The notes under the pieces were generated by a model. It saw only the letters and a list, made by a program, of their open reading frames with translations. It was not told where the DNA came from and made no database searches. Below are positions 7,451 through 15,063 of a DNA stretch of 23,333 nucleotides, one piece after another; the first letter of the stretch is position 1, and each line of letters opens with the position of its first letter. Both the position numbers and the translations under genes were made by a program. The DNA comes from Clostridia bacterium (GTDB lineage: Bacteria; Bacillota_A; Clostridia; Christensenellales; Aristaeellaceae): contig JAFQEB010000112.1 in NCBI GenBank assembly GCA_017399225.1, forward strand, positions 1 to 23,333. Reading direction: 5' to 3'.

Positions 7451-8003
7451 CGAAATACCATCCTTTCAGCATGGGATGCAGCATCCTCCGGGCACGGAGC
7501 AATCGGGTGCGCACAGCGGCATGGGACAGCCGGAGAACGTCTGCCGTATCCGTAAGGGGCAGGCCCTGATAATGGTGCAGCACCACGACCTCCCGGTATT
7601 TGTCTGGCAGGGACATCACGGCGCTGAGCACCGTATCATCCGGGTAGGCGTCGGTATGGATGGGCTCTGGAAGCTGGTCAAGGGGCGTAGCCTGGGCATA
7701 GGTGCGGTATTCCCGGCTTTTCAATACATTCTTGCAGGTGTTGACGGTAACGCGCATCAGCCAGGCCTTTTGCCTTTGCGCGAGTTCGGCGGAGGCAGGG
7801 GACGTAAATACGGCGAGGGTGGCGCTGCCGGGTTTGCCAAGGGCTTCCCAGACCTTCATGAAAACCGTCTGGGAGGCATCCTGCGCCTGGGAATAATCCT
7901 TCAGGTACAGGAAGCATACCCGCAGCACAGCGCTGCCGTATTCCGTCATCAGCCGCTTCAGCGTCTGCTCCCTGTCAATGCCTGGTACCGGGGCATTGAG
8001 CAT
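7443..8003 (-). CDS. ECF-type RNA polymerase sigma factor, pair 1
   Basis: A 186-residue sigma-70 family factor. Region 2 starts around [20 protein letters not shown] (27-45) and continues at KAWLMRVTVNTCKNVLKSRE (79-98). Region 4 is [20 protein letters not shown] (131-150) followed by the recognition helix HAAVRTRLLRARRML. Region 3 is absent, as in all ECF factors. Compared with its paralogue at 10732-11253 it carries 14 extra residues between regions 2.2 and 2.3 (about 58-78, rich in Ala/Ser/Gln). The start at 8003 is chosen because AGGAGG lies 7 nt upstream; longer versions would read back through the leader hairpin. It is coupled to the anti-sigma gene by an 8-nt overlap. Confidence 0.93.
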   Translation of the reverse strand: MLNAPVPGIDREQTLKRLMTEYGSAVLRVCFLYLKDYSQAQDASQTVFMKVWEALGKPGSATLAVFTSPASAELAQRQKAWLMRVTVNTCKNVLKSREYRTYAQATPLDQLPEPIHTDAYPDDTVLSAVMSLPDKYREVVVLHHYQGLPLTDTADVLRLSHAAVRTRLLRARRMLHPMLKGWYFDE

Positions 8004-8017
8004 CGTATTCCTCCTTT

Positions 8018-8037
8018 GCGGGACGCCGGCCGACGTC
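8018..8037 (-). promoter_or_regulatory. Near-perfect palindrome in the sigma pair 1 leader
   Basis: A 20-bp palindrome starting GGGACGCCGG, interrupted only by two G-U-compatible mismatches, lies immediately before the AGGAGG of the pair-1 sigma gene. As RNA it would form a stem-loop next to the ribosome binding site; as DNA it could be an operator. No regulator can be named. Confidence 0.4.
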
Positions 8038-8111
8038 CCTTCACCTATACAAACAACCTGCAGGCAGAAAATGTTGCATATTCTGTGAAAAAATTCGGCA
8101 GCCATCAGAAA

Positions 8112-8376
8112 CCCTCCTGCCGCGGGTGCAGCAGGAGGGGGAGCAAAGCTTCCGGGTGGCATCGGAGGGCTCGCAAGCCCTTCGATTCTACATCGAAAAT
8201 CGGCGACATGCGCGGCGATTTTCGTGCTTTTCCGTCAGGAAAAGCTTCCTTACACGAACGAACGGCCGGGAGAACAGCTTGCTGTTCGACCAGTGAGTGA
8301 GTGCGATTACTCGACAAAGTGCCTTCAGCACTTTGTCGATACTTTGCGCCCTCCTGCCGCAGGTGCAGCAGGAGGG
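8112..8376. repeat. Array of stem-loops bounded by two copies of a 28-bp palindrome
   Basis: The 390-bp gap between the two sigma/anti-sigma pairs contains no supported gene. Two 28-bp copies (8112-8139 and 8349-8376), identical but for one loop base, each have 9-bp arms CCCTCCTGC/GCAGGAGGG. Between them are five further stem-loops: 8163-8184 (9 bp with one G-U), 8194-8224 (CGAAAATCG/CGATTTTCG, 9 bp), 8226-8245 (GCTTTTCC/GGAAAAGC, 8 bp), 8272-8287 (GAACAGC/GCTGTTC, 7 bp) and 8312-8338 (CGACAAAGTGC/GCACTTTGTCG, 11 bp). None is followed by a T-run, so this is not a standard terminator. It resembles a mosaic palindromic repeat element. Confidence 0.8.
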
Positions 8377-8393
8377 TTCGTTGCGTGGCGGCT

Positions 8394-10739
8394 TTACCAG
8401 CCCCAGCCGCCGTAGGGGTTGGGGGTCTTGATGTACATGCCGTTCTGGATCCAGGAGGTATCGATGTCGTTGATCCAGCCGCCGCTGTTGGTATACTGGT
8501 TGTAGAAGGGATGGTAGATGGTCGGGGCCGGGTCACCGCGGACGCCGTCCAGGAGGTCGCGGCCATTGCCGGAGCCGTTGGGGTTGTAGGGTGCAGCGGT
8601 GGCCCTGACGGCAGTCTGCGTCTTCAGCGAAACGGTGAAGAGCACCTCGCCGCTTTGGGGATGGACGGCCTCCAGCACGAAGGTGCAGCGCTTGGCCGGC
8701 ACCTGTGCCAGGCACACGCGGGCAGTCAGCAGCTCCTGGCCGGCAATGGTCGTTTGGGTGATCGTGCCGCCGGCGCTTTCCGCTGCCGCGCCGTTGATGG
8801 AAACCAGGCGGAGATACACGCCCTCGTCCAGCGGATCGTGGTATTTGAAGGTGGGTTCCAGCACATAGCCCTCTGCGGTCACAAAGAGATTCGCGCTGTA
8901 ATGGCTGTACTTCTTGGGCTTTTCGGCCACGTCCAGCTTGTAGCGGGCCAGGGATGGCACGTCCTCCGGGATGATGGCGGGGGCGTCAGCGGGCGGCGCC
9001 GGGGTGGGCGCAGGCTCGGATACCTCGGTGGGGGCCGGCGTTTCCGGGATGGGCGTGACGGTGGGGCCGGCCATCGCGCCGACGCGCTGATTCACCAGGG
9101 CGATGGCGGGGAGCTCCTGGCCGTCCCGGTACGGGGTGAGGGTCAGATCGTTGATCTCCAGGGCGGGATTCAGCGCCTCCAGGCGGAAGATCAGATGCTC
9201 ATAGGCGTGTTCGGTTATCTCCGGGTAGCCGTGGAGATAGTGCAGCTCATTATACTCACGGTGGAGAGGCTCGACCACGAGGCCATTCAGGGCAGGTTCG
9301 TCGCTGCAGCCCAGCACCATGCGGTCAGCCTGCAGCGTGCTGGTGTAGCGGATGGACAGGTAAGCATACCCTTCCATGTAGTAAAGAACGGCGCCCTCCA
9401 GCGTGAAGCCTTCCCGATTGCCCTGGGTGCGGTATTGGATGGCGTGTAAGGGCTGGGGCGCTGAGGGCAGAACTCGGCTGAAAACCTCCGTGCGGCCGGT
9501 TTGTCCGGTGCGGTCAGTAAAGGTCAGCGCGGTGAGGATGGCCATCGTGTCGTCGTACTCGTTTCGCATGAGGGTCGCGTCGCCCGTGGCCTCGAGGCGG
9601 ATGGAGCCGTCCGGCTGGGGCAGCATGTCCACATCGAAGCAGGTCGTGTGGTAGACGGACTTCTCCAGCTCGTCAAAGCGCTTGCGGACGGAGCTGGCCG
9701 TGTCAGTCACATCGAAGCTGCGCATACCGGAGGCGTATTCATTGGTGATACACTCCTGTCTCGGCGTGACGAGGATGGCCTCGCGGGAATCATCAGCCTG
9801 GGCGTCAGCGTTGGCGACCAGCACGTACCGGGAGGGATCCTTCACGGAGATGCGCATGTCGGTATGGACGTAGAACAGGTCGTGCCAGCACTGATCCATC
9901 GTTACGACCAGGCGGTCGTCCTCGAATACAATGTACTTGGGATCAGGCGTTGCAGTCGGCGCGACGGTCGGCGTGGCGGTGGGTGTTGCGGTCGGCGTGG
10001 CCGTAGGCGTCGCGGTCGGCGTAGCCGTAGGCGTCGCGGTTGGCGCGGTTGTAGGCGTTGCGGTGGGCGTAACCGTGGGCGTCGCGGTAGGCGTAACCGT
10101 GGGCGTCGCGGTCGGCGTGGCCGTGGGCGTCGCCGTTGGCGTGGCCGTAGGCGTCGCGGTCGGCGCGGTCGTAGGCGTTGCGGTCGGCGCGGTCGTAGGC
10201 GTCGCGGTCAGCGCGGTCGTAGGCGTCGCGGTCGGCGTAGCCGTAGGCGTCGCGGTCGGAGTGGCCGTGGGCGTTGCGGTCGGCGTGGCCGTGGGAGTTG
10301 CAGTGGGCGTGGCCGTAGGCGTCGCGGTCAGCGCGGTCGTGGGCGTCGCGGTCGGTGTAGCCGTGGGCGTCGCGGTAGGGGCCTCGGTGTCAGACACATC
10401 CGCGCCGGGCATGGGCGCTGTGCTCATGGCAACCGTCGGGGAGGCTGTGGCGGTCAGGGCATGGAAGCCGCCGGGGTTCGTCTGCGCGACGTTCCCGCCG
10501 GTGATCGGGTCGCCCACGTCGCCGGGGTGCTTTGCAACCAGGGAGAAAGTCGTGCCCAGCACGATGATCAGCGTCGCAAGGGCGAGCATGGGGGCGAGGC
10601 GGAGCTGCCGCCGCGGGACAGGGGCGGAGGCCGGGATGGGCTTCGTTCGGATGCGCCGGAGAACCTCCTGCTGCTGGCGGCTATCCCAGACGATGTCAGA
10701 AAGGGTTGCATCCAACGACTTTTTCAGTTGTTCATTCAT
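8394..10739 (-). CDS. Membrane-bound anti-sigma factor with long TATP repeat stalk, pair 2
   Basis: A 781-residue protein with the same N-terminal plan as its pair-1 paralogue: [16 protein letters not shown] cytoplasmic part, one transmembrane helix (about 47-68), then outside. A Thr/Pro/Ala tract at residues 120-265 (units ATPT, with some TAPT, TALT and TVTP) should form an extended stalk able to reach through the cell wall. Beyond it lie a beta-rich domain (about 267-540), a second Pro-rich linker ([20 protein letters not shown]), another beta-rich domain, and an unusual Tyr/Trp/Gly/Asn-rich tail ending NPYGGWGW. No enzyme motif is seen. It overlaps the sigma gene stop by 8 bases. By family logic it sequesters its sigma factor; a wall or polysaccharide signal is an inference from the stalk architecture. 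Confidence 0.85.
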   Translation of the reverse strand: MNEQLKKSLDATLSDIVWDSRQQQEVLRRIRTKPIPASAPVPRRQLRLAPMLALATLIIVLGTTFSLVAKHPGDVGDPITGGNVAQTNPGGFHALTATASPTVAMSTAPMPGADVSDTEAPTATPTATPTATPTTALTATPTATPTATPTATPTATPTATPTATPTATPTATPTTALTATPTTAPTATPTTAPTATPTATPTATPTATPTATPTVTPTATPTVTPTATPTTAPTATPTATPTATPTATPTATPTATPTVAPTATPDPKYIVFEDDRLVVTMDQCWHDLFYVHTDMRISVKDPSRYVLVANADAQADDSREAILVTPRQECITNEYASGMRSFDVTDTASSVRKRFDELEKSVYHTTCFDVDMLPQPDGSIRLEATGDATLMRNEYDDTMAILTALTFTDRTGQTGRTEVFSRVLPSAPQPLHAIQYRTQGNREGFTLEGAVLYYMEGYAYLSIRYTSTLQADRMVLGCSDEPALNGLVVEPLHREYNELHYLHGYPEITEHAYEHLIFRLEALNPALEINDLTLTPYRDGQELPAIALVNQRVGAMAGPTVTPIPETPAPTEVSEPAPTPAPPADAPAIIPEDVPSLARYKLDVAEKPKKYSHYSANLFVTAEGYVLEPTFKYHDPLDEGVYLRLVSINGAAAESAGGTITQTTIAGQELLTARVCLAQVPAKRCTFVLEAVHPQSGEVLFTVSLKTQTAVRATAAPYNPNGSGNGRDLLDGVRGDPAPTIYHPFYNQYTNSGGWINDIDTSWIQNGMYIKTPNPYGGWGW
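9945..10382 (-). repeat. 12-bp tandem repeat tract (about 36 units) inside the pair-2 anti-sigma gene
   Basis: 438 bp built of 12-bp units that encode ATPT-like tetrapeptides on the minus strand. Units differ mainly at synonymous third positions, with occasional TAPT, TALT and TVTP variants. The tract stays in frame throughout and any whole-unit gain or loss would preserve the frame. The plus strand also reads open as (VAVG)n, a by-product of the repeat and not a gene. Confidence 0.95.
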
Positions 10740-11253
10740 CGTTCAGATACCATCCTTTCAGCAGAGGTTCCAGCAGCTTGCGGGCCCGGTGGAGCCGCGT
10801 GCGGACGGAAGCCTGCGGGATATGAAGAATCGCAGCGACCTCGGGGGCAGTGAGGGACTGGTAGTAGTACAGCACGATGACCTCCCGGTACTTATCGGGC
10901 AGGGCGCGCACTGCATGGTAGACTGTGGGATCGCGCAGGGGCGTTTCGGTGAAGGGCTCGGGAAGCTTTTCGGGATCTGCGCCATGGGCGTAATGTCTGT
11001 ATTCGCGGCTCCTGAGGATGCTGCGGCAGGTGTTTACGGCGATCTGCATCAGCCAGGCCTTCTCCGTTTCGCTGCTGCGGAGCGTGTCAAGGGCCTGCCA
11101 GGCCTTGAGGAAGGTCGTCTGTGCCGCATCCTGGGCCAGTGCGTGGTCATGAAGGTACAGGAAACAAACGCGCAGCACATTTGTGCCGTACGTTGACATC
11201 AGCCTGTTCAGCGCCGCTTCCCGTGCAGCCTCTGACAGCCGGGCGTTGTCCAT
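10732..11253 (-). CDS. ECF-type RNA polymerase sigma factor, pair 2
   Basis: A 173-residue sigma-70 family factor, clearly paralogous to the one at 7443-8003 (shared [26 protein letters not shown] and LKGWY segments). Region 2 spans about 25-86 and region 4 begins at [20 protein letters not shown], with the helix-turn-helix ending in [14 protein letters not shown]. It lacks the 14-residue insertion of pair 1 and so has the more usual ECF length. The ATG at 11253 is chosen because GGGAG is 9 nt upstream; the GTG at 11259 is only 3 nt from that site. It overlaps the anti-sigma start by ATGAATGA. A candidate self-recognised promoter lies just upstream. Confidence 0.93.
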   Translation of the reverse strand: MDNARLSEAAREAALNRLMSTYGTNVLRVCFLYLHDHALAQDAAQTTFLKAWQALDTLRSSETEKAWLMQIAVNTCRSILRSREYRHYAHGADPEKLPEPFTETPLRDPTVYHAVRALPDKYREVIVLYYYQSLTAPEVAAILHIPQASVRTRLHRARKLLEPLLKGWYLNDE

Positions 11254-11277
11254 GCGCACCGTCTCCCTTCATTTGTT

Positions 11278-11306
11278 AATACGCCAAAGAGGCGCAAAGC
11301 ATTTCA
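11278..11306 (-). promoter_or_regulatory. Candidate ECF-type promoter of sigma pair 2
   Basis: Reading on the minus strand: TGAAAT (11301-11306), 17-bp spacer, CGTATT (11278-11283), then about 24 bp to the sigma start codon. This resembles the TGAAAC-16/17-CGTC pattern of autoregulated ECF operons in Bacillota. A GCGCC/GGCG inverted repeat lies within the spacer. No comparably good match is seen before pair 1. Confidence 0.5.
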
Positions 11307-11352
11307 AAATTGACTGTAATAATTGTAAATTCGTGCAGCGTGGCGCAGAATG

Positions 11353-11375
11353 CTAAAAACTCCCCGGGTGGGGAG
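11353..11375 (-). terminator. Intrinsic terminator at the end of the ilv-leu/GNAT cluster
   Basis: On the minus strand: CTCCCC, loop ACCC, GGGGAG, then TTTTTAGC (stem 11360-11365 with 11370-11375). It lies 33 bp after the GNAT stop and separates this cluster from the sigma pairs. Confidence 0.85.
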
Positions 11376-11407
11376 CTGTGCTGGAAAGCAGAGAGCTGCG
11401 CTGTCGG

Positions 11408-12151
11408 TCACGCATTTTTCAGCGGCCCGGCCACCAGCTCAAACCATGCGGGCCGGAAGCCTGCGCTGAGCGCCACCCGCTGGGAAGCAAGGTGGGAGAT
11501 GGAGGTGCCGTAATAGGGGAGACGTCCTGCAGCCAGAATGTCATTACGGATCAGGCGCACCAGCATGGCGGCAACACCCTGCCCGCGGGCCTCCGGCTCC
11601 ACATTGATGCCGATCTGCCACAGGTAGGGGCTGTCGGCGCTGGCGCCGGCCATGCCCAAAACCTTGCCGTCGCGGAAGGCGCCGACGCCCAGCATATCCG
11701 GCGCGCCCTCGCAGAAACCGTAGGCTTCGTCAAAGCGGTCGTCGCCCCGGAATGCCTCGATGGTCTCCGGCGTGTAGCGGCGGATCTCAAGCCCCTGGGC
11801 GTCCACCGCTTCGATATGTTCTGCGGTGAAGAAGGGGCGTGCATGGCGGATCTCGGCCCCAAAGGAATTCAGCTCCCGGTTCAGGGCTGCCAGGGTGGGG
11901 GCCTCCATGAACCAGGGGGCGTCAGCGTCTGCGTACAGCTCCCGGCAGCGGGCGATGACGTCCTCCCGGCCGGTGAAGAGCAGCTTGCCGTTCACGACCG
12001 CGATTTTCAGGATGCAGGGTACGATCTCCAGGTACTGTCGGCGGTCGGGGCGGGGCTCAAAGACGGTGAAATGGTGCTGCTTGTCCAGCACCTCGTCCTG
12101 TGTGGTGCAGAAGTCGGCTGACAACTGCTGAAGAAGCAATTTGTGCATCAT
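11408..12151 (-). CDS. GNAT-family N-acetyltransferase
   Basis: A 247-residue protein whose C-terminal half carries a GNAT fold: a strand LWQIGINVEP followed by the acetyl-CoA loop EARGQGVAAMLVRLI (R/Q-x2-G-x-G/A motif as RGQGV), then YYGTSISHLASQRVALSAGF, the usual late strand and helix. The N-terminal half (about 1-110) has no clear match and may form a second, degenerate GNAT-like or substrate-binding domain. The acetyl acceptor is unknown. GGAGG lies 5 nt before the first ATG (12151) and 8 nt before a second ATG (12148), so either may be used. It follows ilvA by 54 bp with a weak terminator between, and may be partly co-transcribed. Confidence 0.87.
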   Translation of the reverse strand: MMHKLLLQQLSADFCTTQDEVLDKQHHFTVFEPRPDRRQYLEIVPCILKIAVVNGKLLFTGREDVIARCRELYADADAPWFMEAPTLAALNRELNSFGAEIRHARPFFTAEHIEAVDAQGLEIRRYTPETIEAFRGDDRFDEAYGFCEGAPDMLGVGAFRDGKVLGMAGASADSPYLWQIGINVEPEARGQGVAAMLVRLIRNDILAAGRLPYYGTSISHLASQRVALSAGFRPAWFELVAGPLKNA

Positions 12152-12170
12152 AATGTCCTCCGGTGTATGC

Positions 12171-12199
12171 AGAAAGGCTCCCCCGGAGACGGAGGAGCC
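12171..12199 (-). terminator. Weak terminator after ilvA
   Basis: 9-bp stem with one G-U pair (12176-12184 with 12191-12199), loop of 6, followed on the minus strand by CTTTCT. It starts 7 bp after the ilvA stop. The short U-tract suggests incomplete termination before the GNAT gene. Confidence 0.6.
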
Positions 12200-12205
12200 G
12201 AAAGG

Positions 12206-13405
12206 TCAGTTCACAATCTTGAAACCTGCGTCGGTCAGCTTCTGCCGGATCTCTTTGATCTGCTCAAAATCGCGGGTCTCCATGCTGATCTTAAGGAAGC
12301 AGGAGGCCACGGGCATATTGGCGTCAGAGCGCTCGTGGGTCACGCCGACCACATTCGCGCCGCAGTCGCTGATGATCGTCGCCACGCCCACCAGCTGACC
12401 GGGCTTGTCCTCCAGGGCGATGGTCAGCATGGCGTTGCGGCCGGAGGTGAGCAGGCCGCGGGTGATGACGCGGCTGAGGATGTTCACGTCGATATTGCCG
12501 CCGGAGACCAGACAGCAGACCTTTTTGAAGGCGATATCCGGCACACGGTGGAACATGGCAGCAGCCACGCCCACAGCGCCCGCGCCCTCAGCGACCAGCT
12601 TCTGCTTCTCCATCAGGGCCAGGATGGCAGCGGCGATCTCGTCCTCAGAAACGGTGATGACGCCGTCCACATACTGCTGGATCATCCGGAAGGTGGTGTC
12701 GCCGGGGTGCTTGACAGCGATGCCGTCGGCGAAGGTCTTGACGGTGGGCAGCGTGACCTGCTCGCCCAGCTCAATGGACTTGGCCATGGAGGCAGCGTTC
12801 TCCGCCTGTACGCCGTATACCTTGACGTTCGGGTTGAGGCTCTTGATGGCATAGGCCACGCCGGAGACCAATCCGCCGCCGCCTACGGGGCACAGCACGA
12901 CGTCGACGTCCTCCAGCTGATTGAGGATCTCCAGGCCGATGGTGCCCTGACCGGCGATGACCTCATCGTCGTCGAAGGGGTGGATGAGGGTCATGCCGGT
13001 TTCATCCCGCAGCTTGCAGGCATAGGCATAGGCGTCGTCGTATGCGCCCTTGACCAGCACGACCTTTGCGCCCAGCGCCTTGGTGGCCTCGACCTTCGAG
13101 ATGGGCGCGCCCTCGGGCATACAGACGATGGACTTCGCGCCCATGCGGGTTGCCGCCAGCGCCACGCCCTGGGCGTGGTTGCCCGCCGAGCAGGCCACGA
13201 TGCCGGCGTCCCGCTGCTCCTGGGTCAGCTGGCTGATCTTGTAATACGCGCCGCGCAGCTTGAAGGAGCCGGTCAGCTGCAGGTTTTCGGTTTTGAGGTA
13301 CATGGTGAAGTCACTGGACAGCTTGGGTGCTTCGATCATGTCCGTCTTGCGGGCGACCTGCTTGAGCACGAATGCGGCGTGGTAGACTTTATCGAGTGTG
13401 ACCAT
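12206..13405 (-). CDS. ilvA: Threonine ammonia-lyase (threonine dehydratase) with one ACT domain
   Basis: A 399-residue PLP enzyme that deaminates L-threonine to 2-oxobutanoate and ammonia, the first step towards isoleucine. The PLP lysine is K49 in LTGSFKLRGAYYK; ACSAGNHAQGVA (71-82) is the substrate loop and a VGGGGLVSG loop binds the cofactor phosphate. Residues from about 325 form a single ACT-like domain (MLTIALEDKPGQLVGVATII), so this is the short ilvA form of about 400 residues rather than the roughly 510-residue E. coli enzyme with a doubled regulatory domain. Its position in an ilv-leu cluster favours a biosynthetic role over catabolic TdcB. The start at 13405 has AAGGAGG 8 nt upstream. 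Confidence 0.95.
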   Translation of the reverse strand: MVTLDKVYHAAFVLKQVARKTDMIEAPKLSSDFTMYLKTENLQLTGSFKLRGAYYKISQLTQEQRDAGIVACSAGNHAQGVALAATRMGAKSIVCMPEGAPISKVEATKALGAKVVLVKGAYDDAYAYACKLRDETGMTLIHPFDDDEVIAGQGTIGLEILNQLEDVDVVLCPVGGGGLVSGVAYAIKSLNPNVKVYGVQAENAASMAKSIELGEQVTLPTVKTFADGIAVKHPGDTTFRMIQQYVDGVITVSEDEIAAAILALMEKQKLVAEGAGAVGVAAAMFHRVPDIAFKKVCCLVSGGNIDVNILSRVITRGLLTSGRNAMLTIALEDKPGQLVGVATIISDCGANVVGVTHERSDANMPVASCFLKISMETRDFEQIKEIRQKLTDAGFKIVN

Positions 13406-13448
13406 GGGGATGGCCTCCTTGGTGTTGTATAGTGGGGCGATAGGGCGG

Positions 13449-13604
13449 TTTCTTTGCGGCTGCGTGGGCTGTTTCGGCAGAATCTGAGATTCCGCGAAAG
13501 GCGCGTGGGGCTTTTTCGGGCTGCGGCCCGGGGTCTCCGACGGCCAGGGGCTAACGCCGCCCCTGGACCCGCGCAAGGGGCTTCACCCCTTGACCCTTTT
13601 TGCG
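13449..13604. repeat. Four-hairpin mosaic palindromic element, copy A
   Basis: An intergenic element of about 156 bp between the DUF815 ATPase gene and ilvA. It has four stem-loops: 13473-13500 (TTTCG/CGAAA plus GAATC/GATTC), 13517-13530 (CGGGC/GCCCG, loop TGCG), 13544-13566 (CCAGGGGC/GCCCCTGG) and 13574-13592 (CAAGGGG/CCCCTTG). These are joined by linkers nearly identical to those of copy B at 22149-22301, and both copies end ACCCTTTTTGCG. The arms differ between copies but stay paired. Confidence 0.85.
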
Positions 13605-13617
13605 CTGCGGCGCGGGG

Positions 13618-14916
13618 TTATGATTTCAGGCCGGCGATATAGTTGATGAACTGCTGCGCCGTGCGGCCGGAGACGCCGCCGTGGCGGATCTCCCACTTGT
13701 TGGCTTCCAGCAGAAGCTGCTCCTCCGTCAGCCCAAGCTCAGGATACCTCGCGGCAATGCCCTTCACAATGTCGTGATACTGCTGACGGTTGGGGTTGTT
13801 GTAGCAGATGGAGCAGCCAAACCGCGCCGCCAGGGACAGCTTCTCCTCCATCGTGTCGGAGCGGTGGATGTCGTTCTCAAACTCCATGTCGCTCTTGTCC
13901 TTCCAGGTCTCCTTGACCAGGTGACGGCGGTTGGAGGTCGCCACGATCAGCACGTTGCCCGGCCTCGTTTCGACGCCGCCCTCGATGACCGCCTTGAGGA
14001 ACTTGTACTCCACCTCATGCTCCTCAAAGGACAAATCGTCGATGAAGATCATGAAGCGATAATTGCGGTTCTTGATCCTGGCGATGACCGAGCTCAGCTG
14101 ACCAAACTGGTGCTTGTAGATCTCGATCATCCGCAGGCCCTCGTCGAAATACTCGTTGAGGATCGCCTTCACCGAGGTAGACTTGCCCGTGCCCGCGTCG
14201 CCGTAGAGCAGCATGTTGTTGCAGCTTCGGCCCTGTACAAAGGCCTCGGTGTTGTCGCGCAGGGTCTTCTTCTGGGTTTCGTAGCCGATCAGGTCGGAGA
14301 GCACCACCTGGTCGATGTTGTTGATCGCGGTCAGCTCGCCGTCATCCGCCAGGCGGAAGGCGCGGTTCATGCCGAACATGCCCACACCGCAGTTGCGGTA
14401 GTGCGCGGTGACCAGCGCGAATACCTCGTCCGCATCGGCGGCCGCAGCGATGGCCTCGCTCAGCGCCTGCACCTTTTCGGACACGGTGCGGTAGTACATC
14501 TGCGCCTTCTTGGGGATGGCGGTGTAATCCGTCAGCACGGAGAAGCAATCAATGCCCAGATCCTGCTCGATCGGCCCGAAGTCAAAGTGGAACAGCCGCT
14601 TGAAAATGGCAAAGTCCGCCTTGGCAAAGTGGTTCACGCTGCCTTCGCTGGCTCCCTGGCGCTCGGCGGTCAGGGTGAAGCTGTTCTCATTGGTCATCAG
14701 CACGAAGGTCAGGTAATTCTGCCACAGGTTGCGGTTGAAGCCGTACACCGTCGCCAGGTCGAGCAGGCGCTTCACCTGGGCATAGATGCGGGAAATCAGG
14801 CTGGGCTTATCGGCAGAACCGGCCTCCCAGTCACGGAATATGTCGGCCATCCGGGTGAGGATCGCGTCCTCGCCGAGGTTCGAATAAAGCAGCAGCTTGG
14901 CTGTTTCGCGGTACAT
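13618..14916 (-). CDS. DUF815-family AAA-type ATPase
   Basis: A 432-residue ATP-binding protein. The N-terminal 200 residues are helical and of unknown role. The C-terminal half is a P-loop module: a lead-in LSDLIGYETQKKTLRDNTEA, Walker A GDAGTGKST (239-247), Walker B FMIFIDDLSF (288-297), a sensor-like LIVATSNRRHLV and a conserved FGCSICYNNPNRQQY segment. This layout is that of the DUF815 family, found mainly in Bacillota and Proteobacteria, whose biological role is not settled. AAAGGA lies 9 nt before the ATG at 14916. It sits between leuB and ilvA on the same strand but has no known link to amino acid synthesis, and its leader carries alternative hairpins. Confidence 0.9.
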   Translation of the reverse strand: MYRETAKLLLYSNLGEDAILTRMADIFRDWEAGSADKPSLISRIYAQVKRLLDLATVYGFNRNLWQNYLTFVLMTNENSFTLTAERQGASEGSVNHFAKADFAIFKRLFHFDFGPIEQDLGIDCFSVLTDYTAIPKKAQMYYRTVSEKVQALSEAIAAAADADEVFALVTAHYRNCGVGMFGMNRAFRLADDGELTAINNIDQVVLSDLIGYETQKKTLRDNTEAFVQGRSCNNMLLYGDAGTGKSTSVKAILNEYFDEGLRMIEIYKHQFGQLSSVIARIKNRNYRFMIFIDDLSFEEHEVEYKFLKAVIEGGVETRPGNVLIVATSNRRHLVKETWKDKSDMEFENDIHRSDTMEEKLSLAARFGCSICYNNPNRQQYHDIVKGIAARYPELGLTEEQLLLEANKWEIRHGGVSGRTAQQFINYIAGLKS

Positions 14917-14940
14917 AGAAGAAGATCCTTTCCGAAGAGT

Positions 14941-14983
14941 CCAGAGGCGATCGGAAAGCCTCTGGTCGCCTCCGCAGAGGCGA
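14941..14983 (-). promoter_or_regulatory. Overlapping alternative hairpins in the DUF815 gene leader
   Basis: CCAGAGGC/GCCTCTGG (14941-14948 with 14958-14965) and TCGCCTC/GAGGCGA (14966-14972 with 14977-14983) form two adjacent stems 24 bp upstream of the start codon. The 9-mer CAGAGGCGA occurs in both (14942-14950 and 14975-14983), so the GCCTCTG arm at 14958-14964 could pair with either. This is compatible with an RNA switch or attenuator. Confidence 0.4.
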
Positions 14984-15011
14984 AATCCCTATGCTACAAT
15001 AATGGAATGAA

Positions 15012-15041
15012 GCCTGCACGGCCGAAACCAGCCATGCAGGC
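15012..15041 (-). terminator. Hairpin downstream of leuB, probable weak terminator
   Basis: 11-bp stem with one G-U pair (15012-15022 with 15031-15041) and 8-nt loop, followed on the minus strand by TTCATTCC. It lies 22 bp after the leuB stop. The U-tract is poor, so read-through into the DUF815 gene is possible. Confidence 0.5.
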
Positions 15042-15063
15042 GTAGAAAACGGGTCGAAGACCC

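Noticed and set aside
8040..8100. ECF-type promoter before sigma pair 1 (TGCAAC ... GTATAG on the minus strand)
   Set aside because: The spacing is about 22 bp, too long for an ECF or sigma-A promoter; no better combination was found.
8105..8380. CRISPR array
   Set aside because: Only two copies of the 28-bp unit exist, 237 bp apart, and the sequence between is made of unrelated hairpins rather than regular spacers.
9931..11196. Long plus-strand reading frame made of VAVG repeats
   Set aside because: It is the antisense of the TATP tract of the minus-strand anti-sigma gene, runs on across the sigma gene, and has no ribosome binding site. Repeats of 12 bp stay open in several frames.
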